From Prevotellaceae bacterium UBA6858 (GTDB lineage Bacteria > Bacteroidota > Bacteroidia > Bacteroidales > Bacteroidaceae): a DNA stretch of 7,969 nucleotides. This document shows, piece by piece, positions 1-7,630 of the stretch. The stretch's first letter is position 1. Each line of letters starts with the position of its first letter. Under the pieces are notes generated by a model. That model ran no database searches. It saw nothing but the letters and a program-made list of their open reading frames with translations, and was not told where the DNA came from. The stretch is taken from the NCBI GenBank assembly GCA_002451695.1, contig DKDC01000011.1:12439-20407 (forward strand). Direction: 5' to 3'. A program made the position numbers and the translations under genes.

Positions 1-104
1 GTTTTTCCCATGTCCTATGTGATTTTTGCGGCATTGGTTTTGCGGAAATTGTGGGGGCGTATGGCATACACCCTGTACGCCACCGCATGAACCGCATCGC
101 AAAC
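1..104. repeat. Left arm of a ~104-bp imperfect inverted repeat
   Basis: Read on the plus strand, this stretch matches the reverse complement of 7842-7945 without gaps, at 87 of 104 positions by hand count. The outer 10 bases are identical. The inner 31 bases (74-104) differ at only one position. Mismatches concentrate in positions 11-50. The arm contains a decayed copy of the palindromic core (53-73) that is perfect in the right copy. It reaches base 1 of the window, so its true outer end may lie outside. No coding sequence is supported here. It resembles a dispersed intergenic REP/MITE-like repeat more than an insertion sequence, because no transposase is present. Confidence 0.85.
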
Positions 105-130
105 CGCCGCCGCAACATCGCAAGGCGGCG
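105..130. other. GC-rich hairpin
   Basis: Perfect 7-bp arms CGCCGCC (105-111) and GGCGGCG (124-130) enclose a 12-base loop. It sits immediately inside the left inverted-repeat arm, between two oppositely oriented copies of the palindromic core (51-75 and 136-160). The two core copies could themselves pair as a larger stem, with 22 of 25 positions matching. No T-tract follows on either strand, so it is not a convincing intrinsic terminator. Confidence 0.5.
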
Positions 131-135
131 CAATT

Positions 136-161
136 CAGGGCGTATGCAATACGCCCCTACG
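136..161. repeat. Palindromic repeat core, left copy
   Basis: The palindrome has 8-bp arms GGGCGTAT (138-145) and ATACGCCC (149-156) around the loop GCA. The 26 bases 136-161 are identical, in direct orientation, to 7871-7896. The GTAGGGGCG...CGCCC pattern (read on the minus strand) resembles palindromic intergenic repeats that are scattered widely in bacterial genomes; this comparison is from memory. It lies about 105 bases downstream of the GH27 stop codon, so it could protect or help end that transcript, but there is no T-run. Bases 162-265, between it and the GH27 stop, hold nothing else I can support. Confidence 0.75.
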
Positions 162-265
162 GCGGCGCTATTCTTTCATTAATTGCTTGCTGTGTAATTG
201 TATGGCGTGCTGCATACGTCCAAAACGCCGTCAGCTTTTTCTGTGTGGCGCGAAAGGATTTCCGT

Positions 266-2491
266 TCAGTACCTGATTTTCATGAGTTTCACTCCGTGGG
301 GGGCTATGCTTATTTCGGTTTCCGCCGGGTTCATGTCCTGCTGCCGCCAAAGGTCGCGGGCTGATTGCAGCTTGCCTATTCCGAGCCTTGAAAAATATTT
401 TCCGAAATCCACTTTCGCGAATTTGTCGCCAAGGTTGAATATGCCCACGGCATAACTGCCGTCGTGCAGGGGGCGTTTCCATACCTGTATGCTGCCATCG
501 GTGATTTCCTGTTTTGCCTGTTTGCCGAGAATGTCCTGGTCTATGGCTATGACTTCGCTGTTGCAAAGCAGGTTGAACGTGAAGTCGTCTATCTGGGAAA
601 TGTCGCAGCCTATGAGCAGCGGCGCGGCGAGCAGCGACCACAGGCTTATGTGGGTATATTGCTCGTCGGCGGTGAGGCGCGAGTCGTGCAGCGTTCCTCC
701 CCAGCCGCCAACCTTTCCGACCACGAGCATGTCGGGGTCGTTCCAGTGTCCGGGCATTGAGAAGGGCCATTTGTCCGCCTGCTGGCGGAAGCCTATGTCG
801 CTTATCGACTCCCATGTGTCGCGTATGTCGTCGGTTGTACGCCATGAGTTGCCGTCAACTCCGTATGCCCAGCGGCATACGTTTTCCGCTCCCCACGCCA
901 CATTGTAGAACACGTCGCGTGGCAAACGGCGCAGTTCGCGCTCCATTTTCAGGTAAGGCTCAAGTTGCGTTGCCGCCGATTTGTCCTGATCCTCGGCAAT
1001 GTTACGGGTGTAGCCGCAGCAGTCGTATTTAAGGTAGTCCACTCCCCAGTCGTTCCAAACCTTGGTGTCCTGCTTCTCGTGGTTCAGCGAACCGAGATAG
1101 CCCCCGCAGGTGAGGTCGCCCGGCGAGGAGTATATGCCGAATTTCATTCCGTGTGAGTGAAGCCAGTCGCCAAGTTCCTTCATTTGCGAGAATTTTTCGT
1201 TAGTGGAAATATAGCCTTGGGCATCGCGGGTTTCCGACTCCCAACCGTCGTCTATGTTCACGTAGTTGTAGCCGTAGTCGGCGAGCCGCTTTTCAATCAT
1301 CGCGTTTGCCGACTCCAAAACCTTCTGCTTGGTAACGCCAAGTCCCCAGCAGTTCCAACTGTTCCAGCCCATAGGAGGAGTGAGGGCTATCTTGTCGCCA
1401 ACTTTCAGGGTTATGGTCTTTGTGTCCTTGCCTTTGGAGTTTTGTGCTTCAAGCGTCAGGGCGTAGTCGCCGCGCTTATCCACGCTACCGTAAACAACCC
1501 CGCGCACGGAGTCAACGCTGAGTCCTTGGGGAAGGCTGGCGGCGCTGTATTTCATGGGCTTGTCGCCCGAGGCTGCGATTTTCATAATCACAGGTTTGCC
1601 GGGGCGCACGCCGTAAACAAGGGCGTTGTTTATTCGTGGGGTGGCAGGGGCGGGCGGTGTGAGTATGTATTTTGTGTATAGGGTTTGGGCGGTGCTGTTT
1701 TGGGTGTCGTTGTCCTTGTATGTGATTTTGAGCCGCGAAGTGTTCTCGTTGGGCATTGCGAAACTGAAAGTGCGGCTTTTCTTTCCTTTCACGCTTACTT
1801 TCTGCGTTGACGTTTTCGAGACGCTTCCCGTTTCGGCGTTTGTCATTTCTAGCGTCAGCACACCGTTTTGCGTGCAGTCGAAAATGTTGTCTATCTTGAT
1901 GTCAAAGCGGCTTTCGGCGGTGAATGTCTTTTGCTCCACGCCCATTTTTATGCCGTCAAGCGGGTTTTCCTGCACCTCGAAATGTATCGGATCTCCCGAA
2001 ACTCCGCCGTCATCCCCCTCGTTGTAAACACGGATGGCAAGCACGTTTTCCTTGTCCCATTTTATAATGCCCGAGTTTGCGGGGATGTTGTATTTTCTCG
2101 GCGTGTCCCACGCTCCGAAATAGCCGTTTTTGTCCGACGGCATACCGCCGGTCTTGCCCACAAGCACTCCGTTAAGATAAGTCTCGTCAGCGTCGTCAAT
2201 ATATCTTATGCAAAGGTTCAGACCATATTTAAGGTTTTTGCCGGAAAAGTCCTTTTTCTTCGGGGTGAACTTCACGCGGTACCACGCATAGCTTCTCACG
2301 AGCTTTATGCCCTGCCTGTTCCAACTGTCAGTGGTGGAAATTTCCTGCCATCCGTTGTCGTTGAAGCTGCTTGCCTTCCACGCTGCGTTGTCGCCAGCGT
2401 GGAATTTTGCGCGTGTTATATCCGTGGTTTGGGCGTGTGCCGCCAAAGACACCAAAAGCGACACCGCCAAAGTTTTCAAGTGTATTGACAT
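266..2491 (-). CDS. GH27 family alpha-galactosidase-type glycoside hydrolase, multi-domain, secreted
   Basis: This 741-residue enzyme probably removes terminal alpha-D-galactose (or beta-L-arabinopyranose, also found in GH27) from plant or host glycans by the retaining mechanism. A signal peptide covers residues 1-20 (cleavage after AHA), with no lipobox cysteine. Residues ~25-175 look like a galactose-binding/GH2-type jelly roll (AWYRVKF, YLNGVLVGKTGG, NVLAIRVYN). Residues ~176-275 are beta-rich. Residues ~280-365 look like a putative Ig (He_PIG-type) domain (LPQGLSVDSVRGVVYG). The GH27 catalytic domain starts at ~370: PPMGWNSWN (372-380), NIDDGW (412-417), YLKYD with nucleophile D490, WRTTDDI with acid/base D555 (aligned on the human alpha-galactosidase A WRNFADID motif), and GHWNDPDM (581-588). 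A C-terminal beta domain covers ~655-741. No C-terminal sorting tail is present, so periplasmic location is inferred. All key residues are intact. The ATG at 2491 fits the signal peptide and the upstream -7 element. Exact substrate is undetermined. Confidence 0.96.
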   Translation of the reverse strand: MSIHLKTLAVSLLVSLAAHAQTTDITRAKFHAGDNAAWKASSFNDNGWQEISTTDSWNRQGIKLVRSYAWYRVKFTPKKKDFSGKNLKYGLNLCIRYIDDADETYLNGVLVGKTGGMPSDKNGYFGAWDTPRKYNIPANSGIIKWDKENVLAIRVYNEGDDGGVSGDPIHFEVQENPLDGIKMGVEQKTFTAESRFDIKIDNIFDCTQNGVLTLEMTNAETGSVSKTSTQKVSVKGKKSRTFSFAMPNENTSRLKITYKDNDTQNSTAQTLYTKYILTPPAPATPRINNALVYGVRPGKPVIMKIAASGDKPMKYSAASLPQGLSVDSVRGVVYGSVDKRGDYALTLEAQNSKGKDTKTITLKVGDKIALTPPMGWNSWNCWGLGVTKQKVLESANAMIEKRLADYGYNYVNIDDGWESETRDAQGYISTNEKFSQMKELGDWLHSHGMKFGIYSSPGDLTCGGYLGSLNHEKQDTKVWNDWGVDYLKYDCCGYTRNIAEDQDKSAATQLEPYLKMERELRRLPRDVFYNVAWGAENVCRWAYGVDGNSWRTTDDIRDTWESISDIGFRQQADKWPFSMPGHWNDPDMLVVGKVGGWGGTLHDSRLTADEQYTHISLWSLLAAPLLIGCDISQIDDFTFNLLCNSEVIAIDQDILGKQAKQEITDGSIQVWKRPLHDGSYAVGIFNLGDKFAKVDFGKYFSRLGIGKLQSARDLWRQQDMNPAETEISIAPHGVKLMKIRY

Positions 2492-2514
2492 TTTCGGGTG
2501 GATTTTTTATAATG

Positions 2515-2522
2515 CAAATTTA
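2515..2522 (-). promoter_or_regulatory. Putative Bacteroidetes -7 promoter element for the GH27 gene
   Basis: On the minus strand this reads TAAATTTG, a full match to the Bacteroidetes -7 consensus TAnnTTTG, about 23 bases before the GH27 ATG. That gives a short leader of some 15-20 nt. A TTTG at 2534-2537 lies only 12 bases upstream, too close for a standard -33 box (normally ~19-21), so the -33 match is poor. It lies downstream of the terminator of the preceding gene, consistent with independent transcription. Confidence 0.5.
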
Positions 2523-2584
2523 GCGAAAAATTGGCAAACTGACGGAGACGCAAGTCCTTTTTTGAACCGCGTTACACGAAAAAT

Positions 2585-2613
2585 CCCCTCCGCACAGGTT
2601 TCATGCGGAGGGG
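2585..2613 (-). terminator. Hairpin terminator after the 893-residue repeat protein gene
   Basis: A perfect 10-bp GC-rich stem (CCCCTCCGCA at 2585-2594 with TGCGGAGGGG at 2604-2613) encloses a 9-base loop. It starts 27 bases past the TAA stop of the gene transcribed through 2641. On the minus strand it is followed by ATTTTCG, a short T-run of four, so termination may be partial. There is no T-run on the plus-strand side, so it serves the minus-strand operon and separates it from the GH27 gene. Confidence 0.8.
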
Positions 2614-2640
2614 AACTCTCAAAATCAACAAATGTGTGAG

Positions 2641-5322
2641 TTATTTCTTGAAAATCTTCTTGCCGTCAACGATGTAGATGCCGCGTGGCAGCTTGTCGAG
2701 CGTAGTGTTGAGGCGCACGCCTTCAAGAGTGTAGATGCCCTCGCTGCGGTGCGTGTTGCTTGTCGCCGCGTCAATGCCCACAACACTTTTCGGGGTGATA
2801 AGCGCGTCGGTAACTATACCGTTAAGCCACAGATTTCCATTGAAGAAATATGCACCATTGGGAGTGATGACTTCGCACCCCTTGAGCGTTACAGTGTCGA
2901 AGCTATAGATTGCGCCATTCACGCCCTTGGCACGTATGGTGGAGTTCTCAATCACAAGGGGGTAAAACTTGTAGGGACCGCTGGAGATTGCATATTTTTC
3001 ACCTGTGGCGGTGAGGTTGAGATTGGTGAGCGTTACTGGGGCGTTTGCCCAAAGAGCCGAGCTGTTGTAGTCGTCAGCACTGTAAAGCTTGAGCGAATCT
3101 TTTGCACAATCGATGGCGGTGATGGTGGTGGGCTTGTTCAAGACAATGCAGTCGTTATCGCTCGATTTTAATTCGCAGTCTCCCTGAACTTCGATTGTCA
3201 GGCTGTCAACCTTGCTGTTCTTGATGCAATAATCAGTTCTGTCCATTACCACACCGTTTAGTCTGAGTGTCTTGGTTTCGGGGAAGTATCGGATTTCGCC
3301 TTTTTCAATTGCTGAAGAAACGGATGCGAGGTTGTCTTTGTTTTTCGAAGTTACCTCTTTGCCGCAAACATAAAGGCCGTACAGGTCGTACGTGCTGATG
3401 AATGCCTCGTCGGTTACAACGCTGCCGTTCTTTTTCAGCGTGCCGCCGTCAAACGCCGCGCCATCCGGCTTGAGGAGTTCGCATCTTTCGAGGTCAACTG
3501 ATTTGAAGTTGATTATAGAGCCGTTTGTACCCTTGGCACGCACGTAGGAATGGCTGATTTGCAGGCTGCCGATGTTGGTGTTCCCGTTTTTGCCCGCAAT
3601 GCCATATTTGCCTGTGGCGGTGAGGTTGAGATCATCTATTGTGGCGGACCAACCGAACGCATTGGGTGCGGTGTTCACAAGCAGTGCGGAGGCTTTGGCG
3701 GAATTAAGGGTGAGCGAGCCCATTTCTGTTTCGGACGCCCCTTTAATGTTACTGGGTATTTCAAAGGATATGCAGTCGCCGCCTGTATTTATTTTGCAGT
3801 CTCCCTCAACTTCGATATTCAATCCGTCTGCACTCTCGTTCAGGATGCCCGTGCCTTCGGTTTCTACTACGGCATCCTTGAGCTTAAGTGTCTTGGTGCC
3901 GGGCTTGAAGGAAACTGTGCCGCTCACGCCCGGGATTACGGTAAGGTCGTCCTTGTTCTCGTCGGTAATCTTTACGCCGCAAATCTTCACCGTGTAGTAT
4001 ATGGGCGATATTACAACCTCGTCAGTAACCACGTCATCGTTTATCTTCACCGCGCCATTGGTGAACACCGCGCCTTCGGGCGAGCTGATGTTGCAGCTGG
4101 AGTACGTAATTCTGTCGATGTCGCATATAGAGCCTTTCGTGCCTTTGGCACGCACGGTGGAGTTGCTGATGTGAAGTATTCTGTTTCTGTCTGTCGCAAG
4201 GTAGTCTGTGCCGGCTATTCCGCGCTGCCCGGTGGCTGTGAGTTCAATGTTGTGGATTTCGCACTTATTATTTACAAGAAGGCCTGTGCTTCCCGGGGCG
4301 GAAAGGGCGAGCGAAGGCTTAGTATTTGTGTTGGCAATATTGGTGGGCTTGTTAAGTATTACGGAAGCTAAGGAGGCTGTGGAAGTCATGCTGCACTTCC
4401 CCTCCACATAGACATTCATGTTTTCCGCGCTTGTATTCGCGAGGCAGCTTCCGGCCGTCTCTATCACGACATCTTTTAGCTGTAGGTGTATTTCGGAGAG
4501 TGCATGGCAGGCGATTTCCCCGCTCTTCACTCCCGGAATGGAAGAAAGGTTGCCGACGTTCTTGTCTGTAACCGGCACACCGCAAATGCTGAATCCGTAA
4601 TATTTCGTCCCGGAGGGCGCGATGGCAACTTCGTCAGTAACCACTTTGCCGTCTTTCTTCACCGTGCCGCCGTCGAATGCCGCGCCGTCGGGCGTGATTA
4701 GCTCGCATCCTGTGAGCGTTGCCGATTCGAAACCGTCCAAAGAGGCTAGTGAGCCTTGGACATACACGCTGGAATTTTCTATGGCGAGAGTCCCGCCAGT
4801 ACTCCAAAAGTTAACAATTCCATATCTGCCGGTAGCGGTTAGTGTGAGGTTACGGATGGTGCAGGCGTGTTTCTCATTTTTTATACGTATGGCAGCGTTT
4901 GTATGAGACTGGACGATGAGCAAAGGCTGTTCAGTCCCGGACACACCGACAATGTTGAGTTTGGTTGCTAATGTCCAAATGGCGTTGTCGTTGGTGGAAT
5001 TGATTACGCACTTTCCCTCCACTTCGATGGTTGTCAGATAATCGGACTCTCCGGCTTTGATGCCGCCTCCGTCAGCGTCGGTGTCAATTACGGCGTTTTT
5101 AAGCCGCAGCGTCTTGGTGGTCGGGTTGTAGGATGCTGTGCCGCTCACGCCGGGAATGACGGTGAGGTCGTTCATGTTCTTGTCGGTTACCGTTTGGCCG
5201 CACATTAAAAAGTAATCTACAGCCTGTGCGGGCATTGCCCACAGCGAGGCGAATGCCATGACCAAGGCAAAGAGCAGGCGGTTCTTTCCGCCAGAAAGTA
5301 ATCTTGCCATTTGTTTTCTCAT
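2641..5322 (-). CDS. Secreted protein of four ~200-residue beta-helix-like tandem repeats with C-terminal sorting tail
   Basis: This 893-residue protein has no assigned function that I recognise. The signal peptide spans residues 1-34 (LLFALVMAFASLWAMPAQA, cleavage after A34). Four tandem repeats follow at ~36-240, 241-440, 441-645 and 646-845. Each opens with a CGxxVTxxNxxxL-type motif, continues with a TLxLxxxVx strand, V(E/Q)G(K/D)C, a TATGxxxxI turn and an NS-V-AKG-like segment, and ends with C(E/N)xxxPxGAxF plus VTDExxI. The short alternating strands with Asn/Gly turns suggest a parallel beta-helix. The style resembles Bacteroidales proteins labelled hypothetical or carbohydrate-binding (from memory). 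Residues ~847-893 form a tail (LPRGIYIVDGKKIFKK) like type IX secretion C-terminal signals. The ATG at 5322 lies 22 bases after the upstream stop, so the two genes are probably co-transcribed. Met5 (5310) is an alternative start. An adhesin or glycan-binding surface role is inference. Confidence 0.93.
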   Translation of the reverse strand: MRKQMARLLSGGKNRLLFALVMAFASLWAMPAQAVDYFLMCGQTVTDKNMNDLTVIPGVSGTASYNPTTKTLRLKNAVIDTDADGGGIKAGESDYLTTIEVEGKCVINSTNDNAIWTLATKLNIVGVSGTEQPLLIVQSHTNAAIRIKNEKHACTIRNLTLTATGRYGIVNFWSTGGTLAIENSSVYVQGSLASLDGFESATLTGCELITPDGAAFDGGTVKKDGKVVTDEVAIAPSGTKYYGFSICGVPVTDKNVGNLSSIPGVKSGEIACHALSEIHLQLKDVVIETAGSCLANTSAENMNVYVEGKCSMTSTASLASVILNKPTNIANTNTKPSLALSAPGSTGLLVNNKCEIHNIELTATGQRGIAGTDYLATDRNRILHISNSTVRAKGTKGSICDIDRITYSSCNISSPEGAVFTNGAVKINDDVVTDEVVISPIYYTVKICGVKITDENKDDLTVIPGVSGTVSFKPGTKTLKLKDAVVETEGTGILNESADGLNIEVEGDCKINTGGDCISFEIPSNIKGASETEMGSLTLNSAKASALLVNTAPNAFGWSATIDDLNLTATGKYGIAGKNGNTNIGSLQISHSYVRAKGTNGSIINFKSVDLERCELLKPDGAAFDGGTLKKNGSVVTDEAFISTYDLYGLYVCGKEVTSKNKDNLASVSSAIEKGEIRYFPETKTLRLNGVVMDRTDYCIKNSKVDSLTIEVQGDCELKSSDNDCIVLNKPTTITAIDCAKDSLKLYSADDYNSSALWANAPVTLTNLNLTATGEKYAISSGPYKFYPLVIENSTIRAKGVNGAIYSFDTVTLKGCEVITPNGAYFFNGNLWLNGIVTDALITPKSVVGIDAATSNTHRSEGIYTLEGVRLNTTLDKLPRGIYIVDGKKIFKK
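2788..5217 (-). repeat. Four in-frame tandem coding repeats (~600 bp each)
   Basis: The units are approximately 5217-4603, 4602-4003, 4002-3388 and 3387-2788. Register is set by three cysteines per unit: the first at residues 41, 247, 448, 653; the second at 105, 310, 509, 716; the third at 206, 410, 614, 816. Spacing between units is 199-207 residues. Protein similarity is clear but DNA has diverged; only short identical runs remain, such as the 16 bases at 5136-5151 and 3915-3930. The duplications therefore look old or are diversifying. Confidence 0.88.
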
Positions 5323-5344
5323 AATTTTGTTGTTTTGTATTGAG

Positions 5345-7549
5345 TTATTTCTTGATTATTTTCTTTCCGTCGATGATGTATATGCCGCGCGGAAGCTGCT
5401 CAACAGGCTGGTTGAGGCGCAGACCGTCGGGTGTGTAGATTACTTGCGGTTTGGTTTCGCCCGTGCCGCTTTCCACTTTACCTATGCCCACAACAGGGCT
5501 GTTGGGGGAGGCTATAAGCACATCGGTTACGTTCTCGCCGCCAAGCATAAGATAGTTGTACCTGTCTTTGAACTCTGCGCCCTTGGGCGTGATTATCTCG
5601 CAGTTTTCAAGTTTCACCTCTTTGAAAAATCCCATGCTCAGGTTTCCGGAGCTTCTTACCACGGAGTTGTTTATTACAAGGGTGGTCAGCGGGTCTCCTT
5701 GGCCTATTTCGCCCTTTATGCCGTAGTTATTGCCTTTGGCGGTTAGTTTGATGTTGTCCAGCGTCAGGCTGTCGCTCGCATTTATGGCTATAGCTTCCGC
5801 GCATTCCACCTCAAGCGACGCGTCATCGCCAACGCCTATAATTTTTACGCCCTTGGAAAAATACGCCGACGTGCAGAGGGGCGCGTATTTATCGACCTCG
5901 TTCACAATCTTGCACTTTCCCTTGATTTTTATCACAAGTCCCGGTATGCTACCGCAAAGAGCCCATGTGCCACGGTTTTCGGGAAGGTTTTGGTTGTTGA
6001 AGTTGGCATTGGAGTTGAAGAGCGTGGCGTTTTCGAGCGTCAGGATGTTCTTCTCGGGGTCGTATGTAACCCTGTCTGCGTCCACGCCGTCGATGAATGC
6101 AAGCTGGCTGCGGTTCTCGGTGTTCACCTTTGTCCCGCAAATGTACAGGTCGTATGCCGGCACGATGAGAGCCTTTCCTGTTACTTTCGCGCCGGTGGAG
6201 TCAACAAGGGCCATGCGGTTGGAAGAGTCGTATCTGAACCATGCGCCTCTGACGGGGGTAGCCACGTCAATGCCCTCAGTCCAGATGTATGTGAGGTTGG
6301 TCATCACTTCTCCTGCGCATTGCGCACTTATCCTTGAGTTGTATATCCGCAGCACCTCGCTGCCGCCGGTTCCCGTGAAACCGTACTTGCCTTCTCCGAA
6401 AATGTTTATGTTCACGTTCTTTATGTTGAGGTACGCAGGTTTGTCCGAGCTATTGTAGCCCAGCTTGAACGCGCCGTTGTTTTCGTAAACGGTGAGGCTG
6501 ATTGACGCGCCTTCCTCGCCCTCTATGTTCAGGGTTGAATTGACATCTGCGCCAAAAACCGCTTCCGCGTTTTCATTATTATTCCAGTTGAGTGAAAGGT
6601 AGTTTGAGCCTTTCACCTTTACGTTCAGGGTGCGGTCTTTGTTGACGCTTCTGCTATGAACACTGAAGTCTTTCATCGTCAGATGGTCGAGTGTGAGCGT
6701 GTTGGTTTCCGGGTCATACCAGATGTTGCCTCCCATGTTGTTGATGTAACAGCCCATGTAGCAACCGTTAAAATCGCCATACTGTGTAGCTCGAAATCCG
6801 AATCTGTATTCCACGCCCTCCTTGATGGTGCTGAAGTTTTTGAATGCACTTGATTTTTTGAAGTCATCCACCTTTCCTTCCTTCACATACAGTGTCTTGG
6901 GGAAAACCGTGCCGTTGGCGTTAGTGGAGAGTGCGTTGTCGGCGATGTCCACCCCGTCAGGGTTTTTGATTTCGCTTGATATGTATTTCAAACCGGTGCA
7001 GCCTTTGAATATGTTGCTCCTGACAGTTGTCAGACTGTTGGGCAGAGAAACGCCCTCGAGGCCCGTGCAACCGGAAAAAGCTCCCGTTCCTATGGTTGCG
7101 ACCTTGTTAAGCATTATCTGTTTCAGCTTGGTGCAGTTTCGGAACGCATACGCCCCGATAGTCTCTACATATGACCCGAAGAAAACGTGTGTAACGTATT
7201 CGCAGTTGTCGAAGGCATAGTCCCCGACACGTTTTATCTTGTATTTTTTATTGTCAACATAGAAAGTGAGGGCAATTACCAGGCGCCCCGAGATATTTTC
7301 CGGTGCTTTGGCAAGCTCCACGGCATATTCATTGGAGACGGTGTTTTCTTCCACAACCGTATAGGTGCATACATAATTCGTGGAAGAACTTGACCTCACC
7401 CCCTCGCTGGTGTAGATTTGCTGGCCTATGTATGCGAATGCGTTTTGCGGCAAAAGTAACGCCGCCGCCGCAAGAATCATTACCGAAAACACGCGCTTTG
7501 CAATGCCTGCGCCGTTGGTCGGTTTTTGTACGGAGATAAAATTTTTCAT
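5345..7549 (-). CDS. BspA-like leucine-rich-repeat surface protein with two beta-helix-like repeats and C-terminal sorting tail
   Basis: The protein has 734 residues if started at the ATG at 7549, which places a signal peptide at residues 1-39 (AKRVFSVMILAAAALLL..., cleavage after AFA). The frame stays open to an ATG at 7711, but those extra 54 codons translate the AT-rich leader and hide the signal peptide. Residues ~50-240 are a BspA/LRR_5-type region: PENISGRLVIALTFYVDNKKYKIKRVGDYAF-like entry, then AFRNCTKL, AFSGCTGLEGVSLP and IFKGCTGLKYI repeats. Two units of the family found in the downstream protein follow: a degenerate one (~247-463) and a canonical one (~466-683, starting YDLYICGTKVNTEN, cysteines 471, 546, 650). 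The tail at ~685-734 (LPRGIYIIDGKKIIKK) nearly matches that of the next gene. BspA-type LRRs are known from adhesins of Bacteroidales; binding partner is unknown. First gene of a probable two-gene operon. Confidence 0.93.
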   Translation of the reverse strand: MKNFISVQKPTNGAGIAKRVFSVMILAAAALLLPQNAFAYIGQQIYTSEGVRSSSSTNYVCTYTVVEENTVSNEYAVELAKAPENISGRLVIALTFYVDNKKYKIKRVGDYAFDNCEYVTHVFFGSYVETIGAYAFRNCTKLKQIMLNKVATIGTGAFSGCTGLEGVSLPNSLTTVRSNIFKGCTGLKYISSEIKNPDGVDIADNALSTNANGTVFPKTLYVKEGKVDDFKKSSAFKNFSTIKEGVEYRFGFRATQYGDFNGCYMGCYINNMGGNIWYDPETNTLTLDHLTMKDFSVHSRSVNKDRTLNVKVKGSNYLSLNWNNNENAEAVFGADVNSTLNIEGEEGASISLTVYENNGAFKLGYNSSDKPAYLNIKNVNINIFGEGKYGFTGTGGSEVLRIYNSRISAQCAGEVMTNLTYIWTEGIDVATPVRGAWFRYDSSNRMALVDSTGAKVTGKALIVPAYDLYICGTKVNTENRSQLAFIDGVDADRVTYDPEKNILTLENATLFNSNANFNNQNLPENRGTWALCGSIPGLVIKIKGKCKIVNEVDKYAPLCTSAYFSKGVKIIGVGDDASLEVECAEAIAINASDSLTLDNIKLTAKGNNYGIKGEIGQGDPLTTLVINNSVVRSSGNLSMGFFKEVKLENCEIITPKGAEFKDRYNYLMLGGENVTDVLIASPNSPVVGIGKVESGTGETKPQVIYTPDGLRLNQPVEQLPRGIYIIDGKKIIKK

Positions 7550-7594
7550 TGTCAGGTATGTTTTGGTCTTTGTTATGTTCTTGTTAGAATTGCA

Positions 7595-7602
7595 CAAAAA
7601 TA
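7595..7602 (-). promoter_or_regulatory. Putative -7 promoter element of the LRR/repeat-protein operon
   Basis: On the minus strand this reads TATTTTTG, matching the Bacteroidetes TAnnTTTG -7 consensus, 45 bases before the ATG at 7549, giving a leader of roughly 40 nt. No TTTG box is seen at the usual ~19-21 base spacing. A second identical octamer lies at 7667-7674, at the edge of the inverted repeat, and would give a ~110-nt leader containing that repeat. AT-rich sequence makes chance matches likely. Confidence 0.35.
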
Positions 7603-7630
7603 GGTTGTTTTCCCACTTTTTGCGTTGTGG

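Noticed and set aside
200..217. GTATG...CATAC mini-hairpin as the GH27 terminator
   Set aside because: The stem is only 5 bp, has no T-run on the minus strand, and is well within chance expectation.
1..364. Small plus-strand gene at the left edge
   Set aside because: The frame from 26 runs through the repeat arm and into the antisense of the GH27 gene, and shows no protein family features.
231..845. 204-residue minus-strand open frame with many Arg and His
   Set aside because: It is an alternate frame of the GH27 3' end, and the GH27 frame there carries the GHWNDPDM and C-terminal domain motifs.
3550..4371. 273-residue plus-strand open frame
   Set aside because: It lies wholly antisense to the four-repeat protein, whose frame has clear family motifs. 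Its composition follows from the minus-strand codons.
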